A stretch of DNA of 64,000 bases from Sulfurimonas lithotrophica (GCF_009258225.1 NZ_CP043617.1:1240001-1304000); one strand, 5' to 3'. Shown: positions 47,651-56,017, counted from the stretch's first letter. The notes: generated by a model from the letters alone, not told the origin. Made by a program: numbers and translations.

Positions 47651-48277
47651 TTAATATTTTGTTGTTATTTCATCGATAATATTGTTGTTATCATCGTATA
47701 TATACTCAGTTTTGGAACTAATCTCACCAGCTTCGTCATATTGATATGAAAAAACTAAACTACCTGCTTTGTTAAAGTCTTCACCTTTGAGTAATGAACC
47801 ATCTTTTGAGTAGTACATTTTGTGTTTTATACAGTTATCTGCAAAAGTTTCAGTAAAGTTCTTAATTCCACCTTCGTAATATATATTTGTAGTTTCATTT
47901 GTCTTTTTATCAACAAGTTTAAGTACTTTACATTCACCAACTTCTTGAATAAAATGATCGTCTTCATATATGCCGTTTTTATATTTTGCTAATTCTGTGT
48001 GGAAATTTATTATATTATCTAGCCTAATATGTTGTAAGGATTTTTGTGTTGCTACAAAACTGGAATCAATATTTGATTGTAAGTTTTCTACCTTTTTAGT
48101 CATTGATGTATTGTTTTCATCGAGTTCTTTAAACTGTGAAGACATAAATGTTTGAAGTTTATTCAATTCGTCTATAACTAGCTTATTTGAGTCATTTATT
48201 TTTTTGTAAGCTATTATTATAGTAAGTAAAATAGCTATAGATGACACTATAGTAATTACCATAAGGGGTGTTATCAT
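47651..48277 (-). CDS. Membrane-anchored coiled-coil protein with YwqK/MORN-like repeats
   Basis: A 208-residue protein with one N-terminal membrane helix (about 4-25) and a coiled coil (30-85). At the C-terminus are beta-strand repeats with YYSKDGSLLKGEDFNKAGSL, YQYDEAGEIS and YIYDDNNNII. These resemble MORN/YwqK antitoxin-type repeats. It is the first gene of the four-gene leftward operon, with a 14-bp gap to the TerB-like gene. Its function is unknown. Confidence 0.55.
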   Translation of the reverse strand: MITPLMVITIVSSIAILLTIIIAYKKINDSNKLVIDELNKLQTFMSSQFKELDENNTSMTKKVENLQSNIDSSFVATQKSLQHIRLDNIINFHTELAKYKNGIYEDDHFIQEVGECKVLKLVDKKTNETTNIYYEGGIKNFTETFADNCIKHKMYYSKDGSLLKGEDFNKAGSLVFSYQYDEAGEISSKTEYIYDDNNNIIDEITTKY

Positions 48278-48361
48278 TTTTTCTCCTTCTTTTATAAAAC
48301 TAACTTTATCTACATATAATGTAAAATAACATTAAATTTGCATATGTGTTTTAATATAAAC

Positions 48362-48469
48362 CTATTTGTAACTTTTCTTCTTCTTTAATCTAAGAAATAT
48401 ACTATTTATTACTTTATAAACTATCCATACAACGACTATCCAAAGTATCAAATTTATTAAAAAGATCAT
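48362..48469 (-). CDS. Possible 35-residue membrane peptide
   Basis: A short frame with one hydrophobic helix (IFLINLILWIVVVWIVYKVI) followed by a basic tail (LRLKKKKSYK). An AAGGG ribosome-like site lies 8 bp before the ATG. The gene lies upstream of the four-gene operon, in the gap between it and the XRE gene. Such small hydrophobic peptides may be toxins or membrane anchors, but this may also be chance in AT-rich DNA. Confidence 0.35.
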   Translation of the reverse strand: MIFLINLILWIVVVWIVYKVINSIFLRLKKKKSYK

Positions 48470-48577
48470 ACTAGCCCTTTTATCTACTATAATACAGTGT
48501 ATTATTTATGATTGAGAGAAAATTCTACACAAGATAGACTTACATTAAGATTATCTATCATAGTAGGTTGTAAACTC

Positions 48578-48826
48578 ATGCAAAATATATCTCCTGAACA
48601 ACTTTATCAAACTATAGGCAAAAATGTAGCCAAATACAGGAAAGAAAAAGGACTCTCTCAGCTTGATCTTTCCATGCAAATGGGCTACAAATCAGTTTCC
48701 GTAGTCTCTGGTGCAGAGATATGCTACAGTGGTAAACACTTTAATCTTGAGCAACTTCTAAAGATCTCTCAAATATTAAAAATCCAACTGTGCGATTTTT
48801 TTAAAGACGAGGATTTGTCTAGCTAG
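48578..48826 (+). CDS. XRE-family helix-turn-helix regulator
   Basis: An 82-residue protein with a Cro/CI helix-turn-helix (residues about 13-68, VAKYRKEKGLSQLDLSMQMG). The start was set at the ATG MQNISPEQL because upstream codons before it are not domain-like. It is divergent from the four-gene operon. Its last 51 bp overlap the 3' end of the opposite 227-residue gene. It is a plausible repressor of the four-gene operon. Confidence 0.75.
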   Translation: MQNISPEQLYQTIGKNVAKYRKEKGLSQLDLSMQMGYKSVSVVSGAEICYSGKHFNLEQLLKISQILKIQLCDFFKDEDLSS

Positions 48827-49459
48827 CTTTTTTGAGAAATTGTTTTCTTTATCTATACTTTGTGTATAACAAAACTCTATAAGCTCTACTGCAATAAGGT
48901 ATATATTTTCAATCTCTTCTTGTTCATCTACAGATAAGGTTGCAAAATCAACAGTCTGAACATTTTCACAGCTGTTTATACGATCCTCAACCAATTCATT
49001 TAGCCTATCTACCCCTTTACTAAATACTTCAAGGTAGTTTTTTAAATCTTCTTGCGTATTTTCATCTAGCTCGTAAAACTCAGAATCATCTTTTACAAAT
49101 CTTTGTTGTAGTTTATAAAACTGTTCCATGTCATAATCAGGTAGATTCTTTATAGTTGAAAAGACTTCAAGCAATATTGGCATACTTTCATTGTAAAACT
49201 TTTCTTTTGTTTTATGTATATTGTCAAGTGCATTTAACTCTTTACTTGTTTCCATAGAACTATCAGAACCTAATGAATCTACGATCTCTATAAGATAGTT
49301 GAAAAAATCATCGGTTTTTTCTGCGGCTGCATCTATACCATCTGTTATTTTAAAACCTATATCTTCCATCTCATAGTATTTATCATTTTTTTCTATATAC
49401 TTTTTTAAACCATAGCCTGTAGCAGCAAGTGCTACTCCACCAAGTACCAATCTTAACAT
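48776..49459 (-). CDS. Unrecognised helical protein with N-terminal hydrophobic helix
   Basis: A 227-residue protein. Residues 1-18 are a short hydrophobic segment (LRLVLGGVALAATGYGLKKY) that could anchor it. The rest is acidic and helical. It follows the 14-residue-repeat gene by 14 bp on the same strand and probably forms a pair with it. I recognise no family. Confidence 0.5.
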   Translation of the reverse strand: MLRLVLGGVALAATGYGLKKYIEKNDKYYEMEDIGFKITDGIDAAAEKTDDFFNYLIEIVDSLGSDSSMETSKELNALDNIHKTKEKFYNESMPILLEVFSTIKNLPDYDMEQFYKLQQRFVKDDSEFYELDENTQEDLKNYLEVFSKGVDRLNELVEDRINSCENVQTVDFATLSVDEQEEIENIYLIAVELIEFCYTQSIDKENNFSKKLARQILVFKKIAQLDF

Positions 49460-49473
49460 TGTAAACTCCTTTT

Positions 49474-50853
49474 CTAATCTGTTGTTAGTAAAACTTTTCC
49501 ACTTGGAACAATTCTTTTTGCACCAAAGCCATTTTTATAACTGAAACTTCCAGAACCTTTTGCAATACCTAATTTGGTAGTGTTCTCTTTCCATGCCCCA
49601 TCAAACTCCAAGTGTATAGTTTTACCTGCTGTGCTTCTTGCAAGACCTTCATCCTTACTAAGCCTTTGAGATAATTTAGCCGTAAATATGTAGCAGAGGT
49701 CTTCATTTTCATAAGGATCAGCTTTGCCAAACCAGTCTCCCTGTATAGTCTTACAACCATTTGATTTTAAGATAGATAAGTTCTTTAAAAACTTCTCTTT
49801 AGACTTAAAAAACAAGATTTCTCCATAAATCTGATAGTTTTTAGACATTTTTTCGATTAAAGGTGTAGGAGTTATACCCATCTCTTTGAGCATTTTTATA
49901 TGTCCGATGTATGACATATTTTTGTAAGGTGAATATTCTTTAGTATCATTTATTCCCATATCTAACAGTTGTTCAACTATATTCGGATCCGTCAAACCAA
50001 TAGTTGTCCATTTTCTTATATGTTCAGGTTTTTTAATTCCTATCTTGTTCCATTCTGAGATTTTTTTTGGATTTTTCAGTCCTGATGAAAGCCACATTTT
50101 TATATCTTTATACTCAGTTATACCCGCACTTCTCCATTGCTGAAATGAATATGAATCTTTTATACCTATATCAATCCATTTTTGAGCCTCCTGAGGCGTT
50201 TTTACTCCCATGTCCAACCAATTTTTCTTGATATTTTCAGGACTATCTATATTAATCCACCCTTGAACTTCACTAGGTGAACTAAGTCCTATCCTTTGCC
50301 ATCTTTCCACATTATCAGAATATAATACCCCTATTTCTTTCCATTGTTTTATTTCATTTGGAGTTTTAACGTTTACATCCAGCCAATATTGTGCGTCTGA
50401 TGGTTGTTCAATTCCGGCATTAATCCAAGCTTTTACGTCTTCAGCAGGTATATTTGCTTTTTTCCAGTCCTTAATATAATATGTATCTATCCCTAAAGCA
50501 AGCCATTTTTTGATTTCCTCTAAAGATGTAATATTTGCTTTAGCAAAATCAACAGAGTGTTCAGCTAGATCAACTCCTGCATCTTTATATCTTTGAACAT
50601 CTTCAGGTGTTTTTGCACCTATATTAATCCACATATCGAGATAATTCTTTTCAGTATATCCACCTTTTAGCCAGAGTTCGGCTTCCTGAGGTGTTTGAAC
50701 ACCAAGTTTTTTCCATTTATCTATATTATATTTTTTAACTACACCTATTTTGTTCCATTCTGCCAGTTCTTCTTTTGAATATTCTTTAGCATACAGCTGA
50801 TGATTTAAAATAAATACTAAAGATATCACGCTGATCAGTTTTTTGCTTCTCAC
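49474..50853 (-). CDS. Secreted protein with about twenty 14-residue tandem repeats
   Basis: A 459-residue protein with a signal peptide (residues 1-22, ending LYA). From about residue 29 to 310 it consists of near-continuous 14-residue repeats with the pattern x-W-x-x-x-G-I/V-x-x-P-x-E/D-A/V/I-x (for example KWIDIGIKDSYSFQ, MWLSSGLKNPKKIS). These would stack as a helical solenoid in the periplasm. The last 130 residues are a separate domain with cysteines in NGCKTI and EDLCYIF. No known family is recognised. It is read leftward, towards the 227-residue gene and away from the WYL regulator. Confidence 0.65.
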   Translation of the reverse strand: MRSKKLISVISLVFILNHQLYAKEYSKEELAEWNKIGVVKKYNIDKWKKLGVQTPQEAELWLKGGYTEKNYLDMWINIGAKTPEDVQRYKDAGVDLAEHSVDFAKANITSLEEIKKWLALGIDTYYIKDWKKANIPAEDVKAWINAGIEQPSDAQYWLDVNVKTPNEIKQWKEIGVLYSDNVERWQRIGLSSPSEVQGWINIDSPENIKKNWLDMGVKTPQEAQKWIDIGIKDSYSFQQWRSAGITEYKDIKMWLSSGLKNPKKISEWNKIGIKKPEHIRKWTTIGLTDPNIVEQLLDMGINDTKEYSPYKNMSYIGHIKMLKEMGITPTPLIEKMSKNYQIYGEILFFKSKEKFLKNLSILKSNGCKTIQGDWFGKADPYENEDLCYIFTAKLSQRLSKDEGLARSTAGKTIHLEFDGAWKENTTKLGIAKGSGSFSYKNGFGAKRIVPSGKVLLTTD

Positions 50854-50905
50854 TACAACTCCTTTTATGTTTATACAAAGAAGTATAGTGATTGGTTTGG
50901 TCAGG

Positions 50906-51784
50906 TTATGACCGCTTTAGATAAGTTTGTAGAATATCTTCTAATTTTTCTTGCAGGTATGTAGGAGAACTGATTTTAACGTGAGGCAAAGCATGTTTAA
51001 CTATATTAAGTATCTCATTTTCATATGTTACTTTAGTCATAAGTGTAAGTTTTTCTTCACTTTGCTTTAGGATCGTCTGATTAGGCAGTATATCTCTGCG
51101 AAGATAGTACTCTATCAGAGGTTTGTCAATTTCAAGTATAACCTCTATTGTCTCTTCTGAAAACCAATTGGCTTCGTTTTTATCAATCTTTTCTAAAGTT
51201 TTTTTGTCCACTTTAAATGTTTTATCTAAAATACAAAGGTCTTGTACTTTTTGCAGTGTATACATCTTTATCTTAGCGTCTTCATCTCCAGCCAAATACC
51301 ATATACCATTATTATTTATGAGCTTATACGGCTTTACGCTTCTTGGTTTTCCATTATATTTAAAAGTTAAAGTTTGATTGTGCAGTATGGCAACATTTAG
51401 TTTCTGAAACTCTTTTGTTCTGTCGTTTATTTTTTCAAAGCCAAAAGCATTGATTTGGTATGTATGGTTTATTTTCATATTTAAAAGGTCACTTATAAAC
51501 TCATTGCTTAATGTAGGGTATAAAGATTTTATTCCGCTTATAGCAGCAAAATTCTTTAAATCATCGAAGCTTAGGTTTCCAAGAGCATATCCCTCTAGCA
51601 TATAGCGACCATTCTCTTTTTTTATAGGTAAGAAGGACAGTCTTTCATTCATATCTCTTCTAATTGTTCTTGGGCTAATATTAAACTCTTCTGCAAGCTC
51701 ATCATCGCTTGGTCTTTCTTGATTATGTAGTTTTCTAATAATAAGAGCTAATCTTGTTGCATATTTATCGTGGGAAACGGACAT
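50906..51784 (-). CDS. WYL-domain transcriptional regulator
   Basis: A 292-residue protein. An N-terminal winged helix-turn-helix (about residues 22-48, DDELAEEFNISPRTIRRDM) is followed by a WYL domain (NNGIWYLAGDED) and a C-terminal WCX-like domain. WYL proteins sense nucleic acid ligands and often silence phage-defence islands. It is divergent from the replication operon, with a palindrome between (51891-51908), and reads toward the secreted-repeat gene. Confidence 0.85.
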   Translation of the reverse strand: MSVSHDKYATRLALIIRKLHNQERPSDDELAEEFNISPRTIRRDMNERLSFLPIKKENGRYMLEGYALGNLSFDDLKNFAAISGIKSLYPTLSNEFISDLLNMKINHTYQINAFGFEKINDRTKEFQKLNVAILHNQTLTFKYNGKPRSVKPYKLINNNGIWYLAGDEDAKIKMYTLQKVQDLCILDKTFKVDKKTLEKIDKNEANWFSEETIEVILEIDKPLIEYYLRRDILPNQTILKQSEEKLTLMTKVTYENEILNIVKHALPHVKISSPTYLQEKLEDILQTYLKRS

Positions 51785-51890
51785 ATCTCTCTCTAAATGT
51801 TAAATAAGTGGATAATTGTAACTAAAAAAAATTATATCTACTCAAATTTATTTAAATGGAAATTTTTTTAATCACATATTCTAAATAAGG

Positions 51891-51908
51891 AAAGTACACA
51901 TGTACTTT
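51891..51908. promoter_or_regulatory. Palindromic candidate operator
   Basis: AAAGTACA and TGTACTTT form 8-bp arms around a CA centre. It is located 107 bp upstream of the WYL ATG and 25 bp before the first small gene on the plus strand. It is a fitting site for the WYL regulator or another repressor. Confidence 0.5.
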
Positions 51909-51932
51909 TAATTTTCAGATCAAGGAGCAATA

Positions 51933-52067
51933 ATGTTTGTAGACACTAGAAGATATAACTTCTTCAAATGGCCTCACAGTTTCATAGATTCTCTTTTTGA
52001 TAGAGACAAGCAACATGTAGAAATGGATGATAATGATGAAAATATCATTTTTCTAAGTAAGACATAG
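51933..52067 (+). CDS. Small protein, 44 residues
   Basis: A short frame (starting MFVDTRRYNF) with a CAAGGAG ribosome site 6 bp before the ATG, which is stronger than for most genes here. It is acidic at its end and has no known match. It leads the plus-strand replication operon and may be a control peptide. Confidence 0.5.
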   Translation: MFVDTRRYNFFKWPHSFIDSLFDRDKQHVEMDDNDENIIFLSKT

Positions 52068-52075
52068 GAACAAAA

Positions 52076-52156
52076 ATGACTCCTATACAAGTACTTACAA
52101 TAATTATAGCTGTGAGCGCAGCTTTAAAAGAGGTTTTGGATTCTGATGAATCTTAG
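52076..52156 (+). CDS. Possible leader peptide, 26 residues
   Basis: A frame MTPIQVLTIIIAVSAALKEV... starting 8 bp after the 44-residue gene. It has a GGAACAAAA ribosome site, a hydrophobic N-terminal half and an acidic end. It ends before the DUF932 start at 52209. It is too short to be sure. Confidence 0.35.
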   Translation: MTPIQVLTIIIAVSAALKEVLDSDES

Positions 52157-52208
52157 TTTTAGTCATAAGACTTTCAATACACAATTTAAAATATATAAAG
52201 GAAAAACA

Positions 52209-53018
52209 ATGTCAGTAAGACCACTAACAGACGAACAGTTAAAAGAACAAGCACCAGTACTCTTTACAGAGCAACCACACTTTGAGACTAGTGATAAATA
52301 TCACTTCGTTTCTTCTATAGATGTTATCAACGAAATCAAGTCACACAACTGGCATCCTGTGTCAGTGCAACAATCATCTGTAAAAGATGAGGACAAGGAC
52401 GGTTATCAACGTCACGTTGTACGTTTCCGCCATTTCGAAGACTTACTCAATCCAAAAGAGAATGCAGTAGAGTTATTATTGTTTAATAGCCACGATAGGA
52501 GTACGGCTTTTAGCATATCGGCAGGTATCTACCGCTTTGTATGCTCAAATGGCTTAGTTATAGCGGACAGTGTATTTGAATCTTATAAAATCAAGCACAT
52601 TGGAGATAGAGCTAACGACATACACACGGCAATAGATAAGATCACTTCTTTTAAACCACAACTTGAATATAAGATCAACAAGTTTGAAGCTTTAAAGCTA
52701 TCAACTGGTGAGAGAGAAGCATTTGCTAAATCTAGTATTGCTCTTAGGTTTCCAGAGCATTTAGAGGTTGATTATAAAGACTTACTAGTACCTCACAGAG
52801 ATGAAGACAATAAAGATGATCTCTACACAACGCTTAATATAATTCAAGAGAACCTACTGTCTGGAAATGTATCGGGTGTTAACAAAGAAACAGGTCGGAG
52901 ATTTACTTCTCGTGAGATCACCTCTATTGGCAAAGACAAAGAGATCAATCAAGGTCTATGGGATATCGCCGAGCGTATCAGTTCTATAAAAGAGCCAGAG
53001 ATGGCATTAGCAGCTTAA
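52209..53018 (+). CDS. DUF932 phage/plasmid-like protein
   Basis: A protein of about 269 residues. It shows the DUF932 features RHFEDLLNPKENAVELLLFNSHDRS and YRFVCSNGLVI. These proteins are common on plasmids and mobile elements next to single-strand annealing proteins, but their role is unknown. The start at 52209 is preferred because an AAAGGAA ribosome site lies just before it; the in-frame ATG at 52146 overlaps the preceding peptide. The next gene is 10 bp away. Confidence 0.8.
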   Translation: MSVRPLTDEQLKEQAPVLFTEQPHFETSDKYHFVSSIDVINEIKSHNWHPVSVQQSSVKDEDKDGYQRHVVRFRHFEDLLNPKENAVELLLFNSHDRSTAFSISAGIYRFVCSNGLVIADSVFESYKIKHIGDRANDIHTAIDKITSFKPQLEYKINKFEALKLSTGEREAFAKSSIALRFPEHLEVDYKDLLVPHRDEDNKDDLYTTLNIIQENLLSGNVSGVNKETGRRFTSREITSIGKDKEINQGLWDIAERISSIKEPEMALAA

Positions 53019-53028
53019 AGGAGCAAAG

Positions 53029-53619
53029 ATGAAAACAGTTGATTATCGCTTACAAAAAGAGATACAGAACATCAAACCTGATGCTCAACAAGAGTGGTTC
53101 AAAAACTACGTTAGAGAAGTTCTTGAATCTAACAAGCCTTACTATGCTAAGGCTGATTACCTTGGATTATCTATCCAAGAGATCCAAAACAAGATAGATT
53201 ATCTTAGTGAAGACATTAAAGAGATGCAGACACTAAAGAAAAACCTTACTAATGCAAAAGCTATCGCACTTGAAGCTATAGCATCGGTACTTGAAGAGTA
53301 TGGGATAGACCGTTTAGATGGAACTGCTATATCGTCTATTACTATCACACCTCAAAAAACCAAGATAAAAGAATCTCTATCTATTCTTGATCCAGATGCC
53401 CTGATCAAACTAGGTTACTTTAAAGCGGTTGTTGACGAGGATGCAGTTAAAGAAGCGATGAAAACACTAGAGTCCATGGACGAGATAGATAGACACACTC
53501 AAATAGAGGTAGAAAAGGTGTTAATTCCATCCAAAATCAAGATTAATTCTAAACGCAATCAGAAAAACCATCAAGCTAGTGAACTACTGAACTTAGTAGA
53601 TTCACAAGAAGCTGCATAA
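53029..53619 (+). CDS. Gp157-like phage protein
   Basis: A 196-residue coiled-coil protein. The core IDYLSEDIKEMQTLKKNLTNAK followed by RLDGTAISSITITPQKTKI resembles the siphovirus Gp157 family, linked to phage DNA metabolism or resistance. It lies between DUF932 and the Rad52-type gene at 10-bp spacing, in an operon. Confidence 0.7.
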   Translation: MKTVDYRLQKEIQNIKPDAQQEWFKNYVREVLESNKPYYAKADYLGLSIQEIQNKIDYLSEDIKEMQTLKKNLTNAKAIALEAIASVLEEYGIDRLDGTAISSITITPQKTKIKESLSILDPDALIKLGYFKAVVDEDAVKEAMKTLESMDEIDRHTQIEVEKVLIPSKIKINSKRNQKNHQASELLNLVDSQEAA

Positions 53620-53629
53620 GGAATAAACT

Positions 53630-54319
53630 ATGTTTTCAGAAAACCAGATAAAAGCACTATCGTATAACCTAGATGATAGTCGTGTAAAGACTATAGACAA
53701 AGCAGGTATGAGCTTTAAGTACTTAGAGACTTATGATGTTATAAATGTAGCAAACAACATATTTAACTATATGTGGGATTACACTATAACAAGACTCGAA
53801 GAGGTAGCTCGTGAAGTTAATCAAAATAGCAATCACATCATTACATACAGTGCTATTGTAAAGGTTCGTATATACGACAATCAACGTAACTTTATAGAGC
53901 GTGAAGATACAGGTGTTGGGATAGGAACAGCAAAAACAATAGGAGATGCTGTTGATAATGCAAGTAAGTCCGCTGTTTCGGACAGCTTAAAACGTTGTTT
54001 AAGATCTATGGGGGCTCAATTTGGTAACGACTTATATTCTAAAACACCGTTTCATAAGCAATCTCAAAACTATCAACAACCTGCACAGATACAGCAACAG
54101 CCGTATCAACAGACTCATAGCCAACAGACTGTAAACAATGCACCGCAGGACTATTCATCACTCTACAATCTTGGATTATCAGTTGTTGAACAAGGTCAAA
54201 ACCTCGTAATAATAGGCGATGATCAATACAACAAACGTGACTCTATTAAGTCTTTTGGGTTCAAATTTGACTCCAACTCTAAGACGTGGTGGAAGCCAAT
54301 CCAACAGCAGGCGGCATAA
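53630..54319 (+). CDS. Rad52-type single-strand annealing protein
   Basis: A 229-residue protein. Residues about 20-135 match the Rad52/Rad22 family (KYLETYDVINVANNIF and the conserved TAKTIGDAVDNASKSAVSDSLKRCLRSMG). Such proteins anneal complementary strands and are used by phages and integrating elements. A Gln-rich linker and a short C-terminal module (FGFKFDSNSKTWWKP) follow. It is in the DUF932 operon. Confidence 0.82.
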   Translation: MFSENQIKALSYNLDDSRVKTIDKAGMSFKYLETYDVINVANNIFNYMWDYTITRLEEVAREVNQNSNHIITYSAIVKVRIYDNQRNFIEREDTGVGIGTAKTIGDAVDNASKSAVSDSLKRCLRSMGAQFGNDLYSKTPFHKQSQNYQQPAQIQQQPYQQTHSQQTVNNAPQDYSSLYNLGLSVVEQGQNLVIIGDDQYNKRDSIKSFGFKFDSNSKTWWKPIQQQAA

Positions 54320-54320
54320 G

Positions 54321-54629
54321 ATGAGTAAGTTAATCCCATCTACACTGTTAAGCGATATACCTGATCTGTATGAAACTGAAGGTGTTTTAGACCCAATTCT
54401 AAGAGTTAAACTGTTTACACCTGATAGTAGCTGGACTTGGTATATTATAGAGCTGTCAAGGAGTGATTTAAACACATGCTATGGTTTTGTAGTAGGCTTG
54501 GAATCAGAACTTGGATATTTCAACCTCGAAGAAGTCGAATCACTACATGGATCTCTAGGGCTAAATGTAGAACGAGACTTGTCGTTCCAGTCTACAAGAT
54601 TAAGTACGATAAAAAAAGAAACAGTATGA
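54321..54629 (+). CDS. DUF2958 protein
   Basis: A 102-residue protein. LFTPDSSWTWYIIE, LESELGYFNLEEVESLHG and LNVERDLSFQS are diagnostic of DUF2958, a family of unknown function carried on conjugative and plasmid elements. It starts one base after the Rad52-type stop. A 26-codon frame (54626-54706) overlaps its stop codon and may be a further small gene. Confidence 0.8.
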   Translation: MSKLIPSTLLSDIPDLYETEGVLDPILRVKLFTPDSSWTWYIIELSRSDLNTCYGFVVGLESELGYFNLEEVESLHGSLGLNVERDLSFQSTRLSTIKKETV

Positions 54630-54706
54630 TGGAACTTGATAATAATATTATCGATGATGGCTACTGTAGTGGTAATGCTCTGGATGATATAAAGTTTATG
54701 CTGTGA
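54626..54706 (+). CDS. Possible 26-residue peptide
   Basis: The ATG overlaps the DUF2958 stop (ATGA-type junction), which favours coupled translation. The peptide is acidic (MELDNNIIDDGYCSGNALDD). It is followed by the terminator at 54720. It is weakly supported. Confidence 0.3.
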   Translation: MMELDNNIIDDGYCSGNALDDIKFML

Positions 54707-54719
54707 AGTAATAAAAAGT

Positions 54720-54761
54720 ACCTAAGGCTACATTCAGTAGCTTTAGGTTGATTTGTTTTTT
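54720..54761 (+). terminator. Rho-independent terminator of the DUF932 operon
   Basis: A 12-bp stem (54720-54731 with 54737-54748, one G-T wobble) and a 5-base loop are followed by a T-rich tract. It lies between the plus-strand operon and the converging zinc-ribbon gene. Confidence 0.85.
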
Positions 54762-54783
54762 CCCATTTAAAGCTATAAACAGT

Positions 54784-55023
54784 TTAATTTGGACTATATA
54801 TATGTTCTGTAAGACTCATTTCTAGTAATCTAACCACTTTACCACCACACTTCTCACACTTACCATTGAGAATCAAATCCCCACTCTCAAGAGTAGCAGT
54901 AAAATCAATGATTTTTACTGTAGCTTGGCAGTTTGAACAATATACATTTGATAAAATTTGAGATTTTAGATCATCTGGAATTTCATTGAACTTTTGCATA
55001 GCTTTTTTATCAAATTTAATCAT
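54784..55023 (-). CDS. Small zinc-ribbon protein
   Basis: A 79-residue protein with CSNCQA and CEKCGG cysteine pairs (residues about 29-32 and 57-60) spaced for one zinc. It ends the leftward mobile mystery gene set, 10 bp after protein B. It could be a regulator or an antitoxin-like accessory. No specific family is recognised. Confidence 0.55.
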   Translation of the reverse strand: MIKFDKKAMQKFNEIPDDLKSQILSNVYCSNCQATVKIIDFTATLESGDLILNGKCEKCGGKVVRLLEMSLTEHIYSPN

Positions 55024-55033
55024 CTATACTCTC

Positions 55034-55636
55034 TTAATATGTAATTTTATGCATCTCTATCAAACTGAGGTAGTCTCCACAATCAGCTTTTTTTAGTGCT
55101 TGAATATATTCATCTCTTTTAGGGTTTTCTTTAGCGAGTAGATCTTCTTGCCATTTTACAGGCATAGAACCGTTTTGTCTTAGGTAGATATTGGCTAACA
55201 TTCTTGACCATCTGCCATTACCATTTTGAAATGGATGTATTTGCACTGCTTTATGATGTATCCGTGCTGCTGTTTCGTAAATATCAAATGTTTTATGTTT
55301 ATCCCAAAATTCTATATCATCACTCAACTCTTTCATTGCCATTGGAACCTGATAAGCTTTAATACCTATAGAGAGTTCAATCTGTCTAAACTTTCCTGCC
55401 CACTCCCATACGTTGCCAAACATCTCTTCATGAAGTTGTAACAGCCACTCATAACTAAATGGTGCTATTTTTTTAGATGGTGAAGCTGAAAGATATTTAA
55501 GTGTTGCAATAGCAATATTTTTAGCTTCGTGTACATATATCTCTTTTAAGGTATAAACTTTATCACGAGGTAGCTTTAGTCCTGATATATCATCAAGAGG
55601 TGTGGCATCATCTATTGGCTTTGTAGAGTGAATCAT
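55034..55636 (-). CDS. Mobile mystery protein B (Fic family)
   Basis: A 200-residue Fic protein with HPFQNGNGRWSR at residues 134-145. The acidic residue that holds magnesium in most Fic enzymes is Asn here, as is usual in this subfamily. No N-terminal inhibitory helix is evident; control would come from partner A, whose stop directly precedes this start. The A/B pair is always found on mobile elements; the target is unknown. Confidence 0.85.
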   Translation of the reverse strand: MIHSTKPIDDATPLDDISGLKLPRDKVYTLKEIYVHEAKNIAIATLKYLSASPSKKIAPFSYEWLLQLHEEMFGNVWEWAGKFRQIELSIGIKAYQVPMAMKELSDDIEFWDKHKTFDIYETAARIHHKAVQIHPFQNGNGRWSRMLANIYLRQNGSMPVKWQEDLLAKENPKRDEYIQALKKADCGDYLSLIEMHKITY

Positions 55637-56017
55637 CTATGCTACCCATAGAGTATCTTTATAGTTTCCACTTAAGAACTCTTTTTCATACGAAGTGATA
55701 ATTGCATTTAAATTTTCATCTTCTAAACCCTGCATCTCTAAGGCTGATGTGCCCTGTACTATAGAAGCTAAATAAAGTGCTTTTTGATGTGCTCTTTGTC
55801 TCTTTAACTCTTTAATAGACATTTGTTCATTTCCTGCGAAATCTAACCCTAAAAAATTTGTTATATGCTCTATTGTACTTAACTTAACATCTTCATTTTT
55901 TAAAAGCCTATTAACAGTTCTCACACCAACACCACTTAGCTTTGCCAAATTTTCAACAGTGATACCGATTTGCTCTTTTCTAGCAATAATCTGTTCTATA
56001 AGTTCAATACGTTTCAT
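55637..56017 (-). CDS. Mobile mystery protein A (XRE-family partner)
   Basis: A 126-residue protein with an N-terminal helix-turn-helix (about residues 17-50, ITVENLAKLSGVGVRTVNRL). The distinctive ASIVQGTSALEMQGLED segment marks this family. It is encoded immediately before protein B and probably represses the pair and restrains the Fic partner, in toxin-antitoxin fashion. A palindrome sits in its leader. Confidence 0.82.
   Translation of the reverse strand: MKRIELIEQIIARKEQIGITVENLAKLSGVGVRTVNRLLKNEDVKLSTIEHITNFLGLDFAGNEQMSIKELKRQRAHQKALYLASIVQGTSALEMQGLEDENLNAIITSYEKEFLSGNYKDTLWVA

Noticed and set aside
49474-50853. CRISPR array or DNA minisatellite
   Set aside because: The repeats show up at protein level (14 residues), not as conserved DNA units with spacers.
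52146-52208. Longer DUF932 N-terminus from 52146
   Set aside because: The extension overlaps the preceding peptide frame and lacks a ribosome site; 52209 has AAAGGAA before it.
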